NCBI GenBank assembly: GCA_964017235.1
Contig: OZ024929.1
Location: 63,955,603 to 64,019,602 of the forward strand
Source of the DNA: Sabellastarte sp. h YS-2021
Lineage: Eukaryota; Annelida; Polychaeta; Sabellida; Sabellidae
DNA length: 64,000 bases
Direction of reading: 5' to 3'
Of the stretch, positions 11,150 through 22,462 are shown piece by piece. Both the position numbers and the translations under genes were made by a program. Within the stretch, counting starts at the first letter, position 1, and every line of letters begins with the position of its first letter. The notes beneath the pieces were generated by a model. The model was not told where the DNA came from and did not search any database. It saw nothing but the letters and a program-made list of their open reading frames with translations.

Positions 11150-12409
11150 TGGTAGAAAGTCCAATCTGGTAGAATTTCAAATTCTACCGGTAGAAAGTCC
11201 AATTGGAGTTTCTACCAGTAGAAAGTCCAATTGGACTTTCTATCAAGGTAAACTTGGTAGAAAGTCCAATTGGAGTTTCTACCGGTAGAAAGTCCAATCT
11301 AGATTTGAGTTTTGCCCTGGGGTTTGAAATCTAATAAACTAGGTTGATATTCCAGTCTCAGAACTTTAGGTATTGCTGTATGTACCAGAATGTAGTCTTT
11401 GTAAAAACTCAATATAAGCTTGAAAGAAAGTCCAACTAAAACACAAAAAGTGGGCCTTCTATACATATAAATCTGTCATTTAAGCAAGGTGAAGCTTTCA
11501 TGAATGAAGAAAACACATATTAAAGAAAATCATTTACTGTAACGCCATTTTTCAAGGGAAATCTGTAATATGGACATTACCAACTGATGTAAGATTTAAG
11601 TGTCTTACAACAAGTGTTATACAAAATACAGTTTTAGCCAATTAAATTTTAACAGAAGTCACTGGCCTTTTAGTTGGCCAATTAACACCTATGCTTCTAG
11701 CAGCATTTGTTTCTCCCAACTGCTCAGCTGGTCTCAGCATGTATAGTAAGTTTTATATTTCAGACCCCAGGGGTCGATTTCACAAAAGGACTTAGCCCAG
11801 ACTTAGACTTAAATTGAAGACTTTTGTCTTAAAATGAGGCTAAGTCTGTGATCTTAGACTTGGAGGATTTCACAGAGCTGCTAAGTCTAGGCTTTAGCTA
11901 AGTCTACCCAAGAGTAGGCTTAACTTTTGTAAACAAAGGCTTAAATATGGCCGCCATATATTTTTCTCACTTCAAAATTTGAAATGCTTGAAAATAAAGA
12001 ATAAATATATAGAACACCTCCCTAAATTATTCTTTGGATATGTCTGTGTGATTATAAGGTTTCCCATTTAAAAATACAGCATTTTTGCAAAGATAAAATG
12101 AGCTAAACAAGGGATATATGTTACCTCTAAAATATTTTGAGTAGAAATAAAGGGTCACATGACACAGAAAACCACTGTGGTTATATGACAAGCTTGGACT
12201 TCGTTAAGCCACCCTTCGTGAAATCCATTTAAGTCCAGGACTTGGCAAAGACAAATGACTCAGATTTAAGTCCCTGACTTAGCCTAAGTCTGAGACCCTT
12301 TGTGAAACCGGCCCCAGGACAATACCCAAATCTCCTATATTGGAATTGAAGTCCAATTGGACTTTCTACTGGTAGAATTTGAAATTCTAACAGATTGGAC
12401 TTTCTACCA
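11150..12409. mobile_element. TIR element with GTAGAAAGTCCAATTGG ends, host of a second element
   Basis: The left end (11150-11213) and right end (12346-12409) are inverted copies: both read TGGTAGAAAGTCCAATCT, then TAGAATTTCAAATTCTA, then GTAGAAAGTCCAATTGG. The left end is extended by more palindromic copies of the same motif to about 11300. No transposase frame is present, so it is non-autonomous. A convincing target duplication was not found. A second TIR element lies inside at 11769-12315. Confidence 0.75.
11769..12315. mobile_element. MITE with GGGGYCGRTTTCACAAARGG ends
   Basis: The left end GGGGTCGATTTCACAAAAGG and the inverted right end GGGGCCGGTTTCACAAAGGG are followed on both sides by AGACTTAG/GACTTAGCC motifs that repeat inside. 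About 547 bp, no coding capacity. The TTTCACAAA/CTTAGACTTAG type of terminus is a widespread invertebrate MITE pattern. Confidence 0.75.
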
Positions 12410-13000
12410 AAACATATATATTTCCAGAGAATTTGTATCTCTCTACATTGCATTGAGGGTTTTATTTAGTACCGATGTGACACAAAAATATATAAACACT
12501 GGTGGATACAACGCCTTAGTGATTATTTTGTAAAATGGTGTTATTACAATATATTTTGTAAAAGGGTGTTGTTACAATGTATTAACCAATCAACCATGAT
12601 TACTGTCAAGGAATTTGATTGGGCGAATCCACTAACCTAGAAATTGGCAACAAAAATATGATGAAATTTTTCAGGAAATATTGGCAGTGGCACAAGGAAC
12701 AGACAATATATTTCGAAGTAGGTAAATTTTAGACCAATTAAACTTGCCCATGAAAGGATAGTATTCTACCCATTTGTTTTGTGCAGGCGGAGTTGACATA
12801 TTACATGTTAAATTATTATAGATATCTTTATTGCTCAGTTTTTCAACATGTAATTTCAGGTGCAGAATTTCACAGCTTGATGGTGTAAAAATCTAAAGTT
12901 GTATTAATTTTGATTTTGGTTTTACATGTCATTGGAATGGCTGACACAACAGATTGATATCTTAGGTCTTCTAGATCACTGTTGAACTCTATTTTAATTT
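12410..13000. other. Intergenic, nothing recognised
   Basis: AT-rich sequence without motif-bearing frames. A partly duplicated AAATGGTGTTATTACAATATA segment occurs at 12532-12580. Confidence 0.45.
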
Positions 13001-13904
13001 CTTGTATACTTTTAAAATTGCCATGTTTAACTAGCTGCCCAACTTGTGAAATGTTTGTCTTTTTATCAAGACATGATTGGGGCTAATGGTTTTTCCACCA
13101 ATTAAAATATACTTGTTATAAAAAAAGTTTTCATTTAAAATTTCCTGTATACCATTTGGCGAAACAGCATAAAACTTATACCATGATTCTATGATCTGAC
13201 TATCAAACTATGACAAACTTGAAGGAAACTTCGCAGCAGAAAGCTTATGCAACAAAATACTTTTGTCTTTAATACCAGCACAGTGCAGAGCAAGGTTAGT
13301 TGATTTTTAAGGTTGAGCTCAGAAACCTTTTTATCCATAACGCTTTCATAGAACAAATCATGCTTTGAAAATCAATCATTTTAGCTCCACCTAGAGTTTT
13401 GGAACTAATCATAACTTCTGTTTTCACTTTTGCCCTTTTTCCTTGCCCCCACAAAAATTGAAAATAATATTTATCAACTTGTTTTATGAAGTATTCTGGT
13501 ATATACACAGTGCTACATACATTTAAGATTTGGCTAAGAACCATTGTTTTAAGTACTGTTATTTTACCAAACATTTTTAAATACATGTTTGACCATGTGG
13601 TGATTGTATTTTTAATTCTTTTAACTTTAGTATTCAAATTTAGCCGAATCATATCATCTTCATTTTTCTTAACCATATGTCAAGCATTTTAAAACTTCCT
13701 TTTTGCCAAGATATACCTAACTTATGCTAATCAACAGTTTGTTTATTCAGAGAAATAACTTCTGTTTTGGAAATAATGAATGACTTGGTGTTAGTAACAA
13801 GTAGTTAAACTCTCAGTTAAACTGCTTTATATTATCCAATTTGTTTGGTAATATTTCGAAAATATTTTTAAGTTTTCTCATCATAGGCTGAAAATCAATC
13901 CCAA

Positions 13905-14280
13905 TTTTGTCCTAAGGGGCCAAAATCCTATCTGCCGTGAACCACCTTTTTGAGGCTCTAATCGAATGGTATCACTCAGATGAGACGGTAATGGGTTCTC
14001 ATTCTTCAAGGGTGGCTGGACACTGGTAGGTAACAGCCTCAGGTAAGTTGAGTGCCCTCCTGTTTTGGTATGTGGTAGTGTAGTATCTGGGAATGTTGAT
14101 ACTAGGTGTGACTGGCGGACTGGGACTTGGTAAATTCCAGCTACAGTTGTAGTCAGTATCAGCAACCATTCTGATGTGGGGGGATGTGGAATCATCCAAC
14201 TTGGTTGGTCCAAATTGATGGCTTTTGTCCCTGGACAGTCTAGGTGTGGTGTTGGTCCCCACATACACTGTTTATGTGTC
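13905..14280 (-). other. Unassigned GC-richer segment inside the LINE
   Basis: Two overlapping minus-strand frames stay open here (127 and 89 residues). The 89-residue frame contains DYNCSWNLPSPSPPVTP and RRALNLPEAVTYQCPATLEE. Neither is recognised. Base composition is richer in C and G than the flanking LINE, and the segment separates LINE RT parts, so it looks inserted. It could be a piece of another repeat or of a transcript. Confidence 0.3.
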
Positions 14281-15709
14281 TTTTAAGGTTACATTTGTGA
14301 CTATAATTCTTGTGGCACAAATAATAGGTATACCACATAATGATGCTTATTTATCCACTATATAATAAAATATCCAATAAACTTTTGGTTCAAATGAATA
14401 TCACTAATAATTATTTTGTTTATTCAGTAACTATTTGAAAACACATTCATTCACTATGAATCTGTAATAAGAAGTGATTTGAATTCAGCCCAGATGTTGA
14501 AATGACCAGACAAAACTATTGTGAAGGAACATCTTTATTTTATCCCAGAAAAATTAACAGAATTCGAAGCTGAAGCCATCACATCCTTGAGACTTGTTGT
14601 TTTCCATTTCATTTAAAATCTTGCCACATTCCTTTATAGATAACAATTGGTCACAAGCACATTTTTCAGTTTCTGTCAGTTTGGGAATATTATCTGTATG
14701 GAAAAAAGGATTTTCTAGAGCTGTTTACCATGATGGGTAATTTGTTTTAGAAATGTCATGAGAGTATAAAGACTTGTAGTATTGTTTTTCTTCATTTAGG
14801 ATCTCTTCCTCAACAAAAATATCCCCTTTCTGTGTTTTCAGACACCTTACACATTTTATGTTAAAATTCCAATTTTCTTTACTTTGCAGATAGTTTATAC
14901 TTTTGATTTTCTACTAGCTGAACTTTGGATCTTAAGACAGTGACTTTGGCTCTATCTAAGTGTAATTGATATAGTTCTGCATTAGTGTCTTCATAAGACT
15001 ATAACTTCAAGTTTGCTTGTTAGGTTATTTTCATAAATCGTTTTCGTTTGGCCATGTATGAGCCATGGGATATGGTTATTCCTCTAATCTTACATTTAAT
15101 ATAGTCACATAGGAGTGAGTTGCTGTCATGTCTTGTTCTTCTAACAGAAAGTAAGATAAAAGAGACTTGATTTTATGCACATACTCCACATCTTTCAATA
15201 ATTTCCAAAAACCCCTACTCTGGTCCAGACTAAATTTTGTTTGAATGTAAACTGAACTAGACTATGATCTGAAATTATTCCTGGTGTGAATGTACATTTA
15301 GACTCAGATACTGGAAATTTTGTAATACCAGAAACATTTCTAACCTTGATTGTATTAAAGTTGGTCTCCCTTTATATTGCCTTTTTAGGGAACAGAAATC
15401 TATAGACCTCAAAAAAAGAAAACTGATAACATAAGTCTTCAATGGCTTTTGAGGATTCTGACTGTACCCCCCTAATGCCACCACATTTGTCTAGCTCTGG
15501 ATTTAAGTAAATGTTCGGGTCACTCCCGATCATGATAGGTTTCTCAATATATTGAATAAGAGTACTTTGCATATAATGGAAAAATGATAGTTGTCCAATC
15601 GTTTATCTTTGGTGAAAAGCATAAAGGCCGCCTAATACATATTTCAATTCATTGTCTTTAATATGTAATAGCATTAATCACATTAATCATCCATAACTTT
15701 GTCTAGTAT

Positions 15710-15797
15710 TGAACAGCCCTTCCAACTATCCATCGTGATATGACCTGTACATTGTTGAAAGCGACGTAAAACCCCAAATAAATAAATAAATGAACAG
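15710..15797 (+). mobile_element. 5'-truncated SINE with 7-bp target duplication
   Basis: The 3' half of the window's SINE family (CTTCCAACTATCCATCGTGA through GTTGAAAGCGACGTAAAACC and the AAATAAATAAA tail) occupies 15717-15790. It is flanked by TGAACAG at 15710-15716 and 15791-15797, a perfect target-site duplication. It inserted into the LINE endonuclease region on the opposite strand, so it is younger than the LINE. Confidence 0.9.
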
Positions 15798-16040
15798 TCA
15801 AGCCACTTCGATATAAGAATGCAAACACCCCAAGAAGATGTTGTACTGTGTGAAAAGTATAGATCAAAAGTTCTCATATCTTTCTTCCATTCAGTTTCAG
15901 TTTCGAGAGATGAGTAAATTTCTTGTAGGAAAATGATGCTCTTATTTTTCAATTGACAGGACATATTTGATTGAAAACCAAAGACCTTAAAACTTAAATT
16001 ACTACACCACTCTCCAAACGAGTGTTCTTCTTCCCCCAAA

Positions 16041-16560
16041 AACTCTGTTAATTTTTATGGTTAAACAGCTGAGATGTTCACAAGTTATATATACTGCCAC
16101 TGAGACTGAGTGAACGTATTCATTTATTATATTAAGTGCTTTACAAAGTAAAACTTCAAGGTTATAAGATGGATCAAAAGCAATCAGTTTAGATCTATAA
16201 CAGAAACACATTTTTCCTTCACTTTTTCAAAGCTTTTACCATTGATCTCAAAGTATGACATTCTACAACATAACAAAAAATAAATATTAAATTAAGAAGA
16301 AACTTAACTAACATTGCTATTTGAAGACATTCTTTCCAGAGGGTCTCACTGATTTAGTGATTAGATATACAAAAGTCAGTCCACAAAAATTGCCATATTT
16401 CTAAATATTTTCATTACAATGAATTACTTGGTACCTATATGTCTTGTATGTTATTTCACTTTATGTAATAAGATAGAACTTACGTCCTGCATAATGAGTT
16501 AAGAATTTTAAGGCATTCATTACTTTTACTAAATTTCAACTTTTAGATATATTTTGAAAA
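16041..16560. other. Intergenic, nothing recognised
   Basis: AT-rich sequence with no supported gene or clear repeat boundary. Confidence 0.4.
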
Positions 16561-17370
16561 GCAGAAAAGGAATATGTGCATTTAGTTCCTAAATCTTGCC
16601 TGAAAAGAAGTATGTTGTTGACATATACAATGTTTGCAAAATGCAAAATAAATACAGTACTACTTTTTCAACTCAAAAATGCCTGAAAGGCAGTATGTTG
16701 TTCATATATAACTTATACTACATGATGCACTATATATATTGACTATTGCTGTATTTGTTTATGTGGGTTTTTATGGTAACACTCTCGCCTCCCACCTCTG
16801 CGGCCGGGGTTCGATCCCCGTCATGGCCGTAAGTGGGAAAGCTGGTAGTTGCTTGCCGTTGGTCGGCAGTTTACAGTACAGAACCCTAGTGAACTGTATG
16901 TACTGGTTTCCTCTGCCCTTCCAACTACCCATCGTGATATGACCTGTACAGTGTTGAAAGCGACGTAAAACCCCAAATAAATAAATAAATGTGGGTTTTT
17001 ATGTCACTTTCAACACTGTATATGTCATATCAAGATGGGTAGTTATATGTGCATTTAATTCCCAAATCTTGCCTGAAAAGCAAATACTAACATACTAACA
17101 TACAGTGTTTACTACTCTGTTGTAAATAACATCACACACATTATATGAAAAAATAGCAACACAAAGCACTATATATATAGCACTGCCTTTTCAACTCAAA
17201 TCTTGCCTGAAAGGCAGTATGTTGTTCATATGTAACTTACACTACATGATGCACTGTTGTACATTGTTGTATTTGTGCATTTAGTTCCCAAATCTTGCCT
17301 GAAAAGCAATATGTTATTAACATACAGTGATTACTACTCTGGTATAAATGATATCACACACCATATATGT
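16561..17370 (+). repeat. Dispersed ~280-bp repeat, two tandem copies (same family at 23.7-24.2 kb)
   Basis: Copies share AATCTTGCCTGAAA, GGCAGTATGTTGTTCAT, ACTTATACTACATGATGCAC and CACTTTCAACATTGTATAGG. One copy (16561-16760 plus 17004-17037) is split by a SINE. The next (17038-17370) stops where a LINE begins. The family continues at 23711. No coding capacity. Confidence 0.75.
16761..17003 (+). mobile_element. tRNA-derived SINE with perfect 15-bp target duplication
   Basis: The SINE body is 16776-16988 (213 bp). Its head contains GGTTCGATCCCCG, a good Pol III B box, but a clear A box is not visible, so the tRNA part is incomplete. The body ends in GTTGAAAGCGACGTAAAACC and the tail AAATAAATAAATAA. 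The duplication ATGTGGGTTTTTATG lies at 16761-16775 and 16989-17003. Other copies lie at 15717, 48530 and 50570. Confidence 0.92.
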
Positions 17371-17619
17371 ATTAAGCTATGTCAACTTGCTGATGACACG
17401 ACATTATTGTACAAAATGATGGTAACCTATATGAAGATGAATATATTGGTATTAGCTGGACCCAAAATACCTTCAAAACTTTGGGGGCCCACTTCTCACT
17501 CTACTGTGAGGAAACCAAACGTTTAAATATAAAGGAAAAAATGAAAACAATTAAAGGTATATTAAATACCTGGCAGGCTAGAACATTAAACTTTAAAGGG
17601 AAAAATAACTATCCTTAAA
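17371..17619 (+). pseudogene. Tx1-like LINE ORF2, part 1 (RT palm and thumb)
   Basis: The fragment starts at the RT palm with LADDTTLLYK (usual motif YADD; Tyr reads Leu) and continues, after a frame change, with ISWTQNTFKTLGAHFSLY and IKEKMKTIKGILNTWQARTL up to FKGK. One extra A in a run shifts the frame just before ITILK. It stops at 17619, exactly where the TIR element at 17620-22462 begins, and resumes at 22463. The LINE is 5' truncated: a 17-base flank (17351-17367) matches 23711-23727 at 15 positions, consistent with its target duplication. Confidence 0.8.
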
Positions 17620-17784
17620 TAGTCCATGAGCCAGCATGGTTGGTCGGTACCAAATTAGGGAATAATGCTTATGGTAATTTTTGGGAAGGTATACATCTGT
17701 AGAGTTAGAAAATATATGATAGCAGTGTATCAGTGGTAGCTTTATGTATCCTATCATGCTTTTCATAACACCCCCCCTATAATG

Positions 17785-18018
17785 AATACTGTAAAACGAG
17801 AAATGTTTGCAGCTATAAAAGTTCGTGGTTTTTCCTTTAAAATGAAATTGGCACTATTAAAGTTCGTCCGACAATTCCCGTTTTTTGAGCGATAATTCCC
17901 GTATATGGGTGTATACTAGTACCAAACTAAATTTCGGGCGATTTATTTTCGTGCTTTTCCCGCGATCGCGAAATTCGTCAAATAAATCGTTGGCGAACAT
18001 TTATCGTTTTGCAGTATT
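17785..18018. mobile_element. MITE, 234 bp, TIR AATACTGTAAAACGAGAAAT
   Basis: The left end AATACTGTAAAACGAGAAAT is matched by the inverted right end, whose complement reads AATACTGCAAAACGATAAAT. Internally GTTCGTGG and TTTTCGTGC motifs are also partly inverted. The TA inside the terminus may be the duplicated target of a Tc1/mariner-type insertion. It lies inside the 4.84-kb element. Confidence 0.75.
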
Positions 18019-18524
18019 TCGTAAAGTATGGTAATATGAAGTATAATGAATATATACTGATTTTTGTGAATTTGGTTAACTGACACCTCCACATTATAAT
18101 TTGTTAAAATAATAAAGTTTAAGGCCTATTCATGCCATAGTGTTTTAAATTTTACATTGAAAACAGTGTTATTGGTCGTAATCCAAGTACATGAGTAATT
18201 TTGAGCAGAAGCAAATTCTTTCACTATTGACAAAAATATTGGTTGATTACTTTAGAAAATGCTTAGACAACCCTATGATACCTGAAACTACACTGGATTT
18301 GTTCAGAATTTATTTAGCAATTCAAATATCTGACTAGAAGAATATTTGTGCTCACAAAAACAAAGTGTCCCCAAAGGTTAGATGCAAATTGTCTAAAAGT
18401 GGAAAAATATTTTTGAAAAGAAAAACCAGCAGCACTGTGAGAAGAAGTGAAAGTTAAGTGTGGAGGTTTATGTATTTACATGAAAGAAAAAAGTGTAAAG
18501 CTTTATTTTGTTTTCTATGGTCAT

Positions 18525-19640
18525 TAATACATTCTAAAGCTGTAAAAGCAATAATAAAGGAGATATAAGGCAAAAACACAAAATCTGCTTCTTTATTTAA
18601 TATGACGCAAGTTTGACTGACAACATGGGGTCAGGGGGTTAATCTGACCGGCTATATAGGAATATATGGAATCCATTCTAAAGCTGTAAAAGCAATAATA
18701 AAGGAGACACAAGACGATAACAAAAAATCTGCTATTTTATAAGCCCAGTTTGATCCATAATTTGGGGGAGGGGGGTAAGGGGTAAATCTGAGTGGCTATG
18801 TGGACTCTGTATAAACTTTCCTATATAACCTCACAATACATTCTAAAGCTGTAAAAGCAATAATAAAACAGGTATAAGGCAAAAGGAGCAAATCTGCTGT
18901 TTTTATGTCCCCATTTTGACCCATAAGGGGGAGTTTGGGGGGTAAATATGACCGGATATCTAGAATCCCTGTCTATGGTTTCCTATAACCTGTCAATACA
19001 TTCTAAAGCTGTAAAAGCAATACTGAAGGAGATATAAGGCCAAAAGACAAAATCTGCTATTTTATGACCCCAGTTTGACCCACATGTGGGGTCAGGGGAT
19101 AGATGTGACCGGCTATATAGACTGTCCACATATGGTTTCTTAATACCTATTATTACATTTTAAAGCTGTAAAAGCAATACTAAAGGCGATATAAGACAAA
19201 AAGCCAAAATCTGCTATTTTATCACCCCAGTTTGACCCATAAGGGGGGGGGGTAGGGGGATAAATCTCTTCATACATTCTAAAGCTTTAAAAGCAATAAT
19301 AAAGGAGATATAAGGCAAAAACACAAAATCTCCTATTTTATTACACCAGTTTGACTCATTAGTGGGGTGCTAGGGGTTAAATCTGACTGGTTATCTAGAC
19401 TCTCCACAAATGATTGGTTTCTCAATACTTCTAAATACATTCTAAAGCTGTAAAAGCAATAATAAAGTAGATATAAAGCAAAATGTCATCCGCTATTTTA
19501 TGGTCCCAGTTTGACCCCCTACAGGGGGTGGGGGTTAACTTATTTCCTACTCTCCACATATGGTGCCTCACTACCTCTCAATACATTTTATGACTCTAAA
19601 TACAATACTTTAGAATATAATAGGGGGGTTCACATGATTT
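18525..19640 (+). repeat. Tandem array, about 8 units of 119-165 bp
   Basis: ATTCTAAAGCTGTAAAAGCA or a near variant begins at 18531, 18675, 18840, 19000, 19157, 19276, 19439 and 19585. Each unit goes on with AATAATAAAGGAGATATAAG, CAAAATCTGCTATTTTAT and TTTGACCCATAAGGGG, ending in a G-run. Units differ in length, so the array is not freshly homogenised. Confidence 0.9.
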
Positions 19641-19924
19641 TTTAAGCTTTCTGGTTGGTACCTGTGAGAAAATCTGCAGTAAGTCGATTTTGCCGAATGG
19701 CCTTGATAAAGACCAAAGGTCAAATTTAAGCATATGGAAAGATTTACCCATGCTTAAGGTATATTACTGCCAAATGTGGTTAGAAAGCTTCCAATATTAA
19801 GGGAGATATTCAAGGGAGACCATAATGTGGCGGTGGCGCTTTCGGAGAAGCTTAATTATATATTCCATAAAGTCTATACTCAATCACCACAGTGTTAAAT
19901 GTTATCCCCACCCCTTAATAATAA

Positions 19925-20690
19925 AAATATCTTTTGGCATGATTTACAGTGTTTCATCAATGTCATCAATCTATATCACCTGACTTTGAGGCTATCACTG
20001 TTGAGTAAATAGCTTGTAATTTGAAAACTATTGTATTTACAGAATATTTTTAAATATGTTTTTCACCTACTTTTGGGTCAGCTATAACATAGTAAAATTG
20101 CAGACGTGTAGTTCATTGAAAAGTGAAGCAATAGCTACTTTGAGGTTCTTGCTGTTGAGTAAATCAGTTGTAACTCAAAAACTATTGCAGTTAGAGAATT
20201 TTGTTTAAATATGTTATTCATCTGCTTTTGGGTCAGCCATAACATAGTGAAATTGCAGACCAGTAGCTCATGGCATAGCTGAGCAATAGCTACTTTCAGG
20301 TTCTTACCTTTGAGTAAATCAGTTGTAACTTGAAACCTTTTACTTTTAGAATATTTGGTTTAAATATGTTATTCACCTCTTTGGTGTCAGCTATAACATA
20401 GTAAAATTGCAGATCTGTAGCTCATTGCATAGCTGAGCAAAAGCTACTTTGAGGTTCTCACTGTTGAGTAAATCAGTTGTAAGTTGAAAACTGTTGCATT
20501 TACAGAATTTTGTTAAATCTTTTATATTAATCTACTTTTAAATCAGCTATAACATAGTAAAATTGTAGACATGTAGCTCATGGCAGAGCTGAGCAATAGC
20601 TATTTTTAGGTTCTCACTATTGAGCAAATCAGTTGTAACTTGAAAACTATTGTATTTACAGTATTTTGTTTAAATATATGTGATGAGGCT
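19925..20690 (+). repeat. Tandem array, 5 units of ~155 bp
   Basis: TTGAGTAAAT or TTGAGCAAAT starts at 20001, 20155, 20310, 20464 and 20620, a spacing of 154-156. Units contain AGCAATAGCTACTTT, TCAGTTGTAACTTGAAAACT and TCAGCTATAACATAGTAAAA. A diverged sixth-type stretch lies at 20900-21170. Confidence 0.9.
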
Positions 20691-20833
20691 TCAGCAGTTG
20701 TGATGGCAGTAGATTGTTGGGTTTCTGAAAGTTTGTTAGCAATATCTAAAATTGGCTTAAAATTTCTCAGTTTGGCTGCTTCAAGCATTGTTTTCTATGA
20801 TTCATAATTTTGAAAGGTAACTAAATGTTCATT

Positions 20834-21613
20834 ATCTCCCGCCCGGCTTGCCACCATGTGTGTGCGTACGTGTGTGTGTGTGTGGGTCACGCAGTTTTCT
20901 CTGAAACTACTACAGTTACACATTTTTGGTAAATTACTTCTCCTAATAAATTTTTACGCTCTTCAAAATTTTTTTGGTTTGGTGAACTTTGGCCTACTTT
21001 TGAGTGAGTAATAGCACTTTTACCTAATATAATTATATGGCTTATAATTCTCAAACTATTGCATTTAGAGTATTTTGTTGCAATATGTTGTTCAGCTACT
21101 TTCTCCACAGCTACAACATGGTCAGTAGTTTGGAAGTGTATCTCCATAGCTAAGTGAGTAATAGCTACATTATAGGGACATTGGTTAGTGGGTGTAGGTG
21201 TGCAACATCATGGTCTAACCTTCATTTGATCTTTGACCTTGCTGGAGCGACCTTGACCTAAAAAATCTTGTCCGGGCTATATCTCGGAAACTGTAAGGTG
21301 TAGGAAGTTGATACTTGGTAGGGACATTGGTTAGGGGGTGAAGGTGTGCGATGTCATGGTCTGACCTTGATTTGACCTTTGACCTTGCTGTCGTGACCTT
21401 GACCTATAAAATCTTGTCCGGGCTATATCTCGGAAACTGTAAGGTGTAGGAAGTTGATACTTGGTAGGGACATTGGTTAGTGGGTGTAGGTGTGCAACGT
21501 CATGGTCTGACCTTGATTTCACCGTTGCCCTTGCTGTAGTGACCTTGACCTATAAAATCATTGTGAATATCTCGGAAAAGGTATTTCTTCCCCTTTAATG
21601 CTCGGCGGGAGAT
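20834..21613. mobile_element. 780-bp block with ATCTCCCGCC inverted ends, microsatellite and 146-bp array
   Basis: ATCTCCCGCC at 20834-20843 is inverted as GGCGGGAGAT at 21604-21613. Inside are a TG microsatellite (about 20856-20885), a diverged unit of the 155-bp array and a 146-bp tandem array. AGGGACATTGGTTAG begins at 21174, 21320 and 21466, exactly 146 apart. A tandem core plus microsatellite resembles the non-autonomous pearl/HINE elements known from bivalves. Confidence 0.6.
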
Positions 21614-22411
21614 ACAAACCGCGGCAGTGGTCTTGTTCGTTGATGATTTATACTGTACAATACACTTTTTCTCAATATTTTTGAAATGCTGATTAGTCTC
21701 CATTCTAAAGCAATTTACATACATATAAGTAATACTACATCTACTCTACTGTTTATCCAGTCCTGTTATGCATACCTATACTGAAAAACATAAAACAGGA
21801 GAATGTTGGTAATCCTATTTAAATATGAACAGTGCATTTAATAGCTAAGGCCAGTTGCAATGAACTGAAAATCCCTGCTGGACTTGAAACTACAGCAAAA
21901 GTATCTGACCGTCTTACTGGACAAGCAAAATATCCAAAAATGACATTTTAAAAATAGCAATTCAAATATAACCGGGAATAAGATATGATTTTGGCAACAT
22001 TTGTGGTATCATACAGTGGTAGCTCTTAATATAATTGTATTATGACCATTGCATCTAATGCTGAAGAAATCACTGATATTATTACTGTTGTTTGCACAAA
22101 TATAGGCATTAGTGTTTTAAAGTTTCAAAATTAGATTTCAATGTTAGATATCTCCTTTGCCCAGTTCACCCCTTTTTCTATATCAAATAACATAAGTAAA
22201 ATATGTATTAATTTCAAAACATATAAAGTGAGAATCATCATTTTGAAGTCAGACACATTATTTGGTGCTATATCCAATTTTTGAAAATGTGATTTGGAGT
22301 GGGTTTATATATCATGCGATAACACACAAAAAGCTACCATCAATGCAATGCTATCACATATATTCTGAAACTAGAGGTGTATACCTTACCAAAAACCACT
22401 ATGACAGTTAT
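21614..22411. other. AT-rich inner sequence of the TIR element, no gene seen
   Basis: No motif-bearing frame. The plus-strand frame opening at 22262 is only meaningful from 22463 on, where LINE sequence resumes. Confidence 0.4.
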
Positions 22412-22462
22412 TCCCTCAAATGGTACCGATGGCTCAAATTTGTGGTCCTGGCTCACGGACTA

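Larger units (their letters stand above)
13001..16040 (-). pseudogene. Tx1/L1-like LINE ORF2, heavily decayed
   Basis: Reading down the minus strand the order is endonuclease, RT, C-terminal region. Endonuclease start: IIFLQEIYSS and FSHSTTSSWGVCILIS (about 15960-15810). Endonuclease middle: PIMIGSDPNIYLNPELDKCGG (about 15545-15480; the usual GGDFN reads GSDPN). RT entry: YYKSLYSHDISKTNYPSW and MENNKSQGCDGFSFEF (about 14780-14560). RT end/thumb: FGKITVLKTMVLSQIL and FQFLWGQGKRAK, then GGAKMIDFQSM (13676-13296). The tail near 13200-13010 has LLHKLSAAKFPSS-like and YKFYAVSPNGIQEILN parts. The RT palm with its DD motif is missing, stops are frequent, and a truncated SINE sits in the endonuclease. 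A foreign segment (13905-14280) also interrupts it. Confidence 0.75.
17620..22462. mobile_element. 4.84-kb TIR element filled with tandem arrays, inserted in a LINE
   Basis: The left end reads TAGTCCATGAGCCAG and soon CGGTACCAAATTAGGGAATAA. The right end (reverse complement from 22462) reads TAGTCCGTGAGCCAG and CGGTACCATTTGAGGGAATA. The flanks are AAA on both sides (17617-17619, 22463-22465), a possible 3-bp target duplication. Joining the flanks keeps the LINE alignment ungapped (see findings). Inside are a MITE, a ~155-bp array, a second ~155-bp array and a 146-bp array. No transposase frame is visible, so it is non-autonomous. Confidence 0.75.

Noticed and set aside
16776-16850. tRNA gene suggested by GGTTCGATCCCCG
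   Set aside because: Only the B box region is tRNA-like, no cloverleaf or A box is visible, and the sequence belongs to a SINE with a target duplication.
18525-21600. CRISPR-like array
   Set aside because: Units are 119-165 bp with diverged repeats throughout and no repeat-spacer pattern, in a eukaryotic context.
22262-22462. N-terminal part of the 201-codon frame as LINE protein
   Set aside because: This part lies inside the TIR element; LINE homology begins only at 22463.
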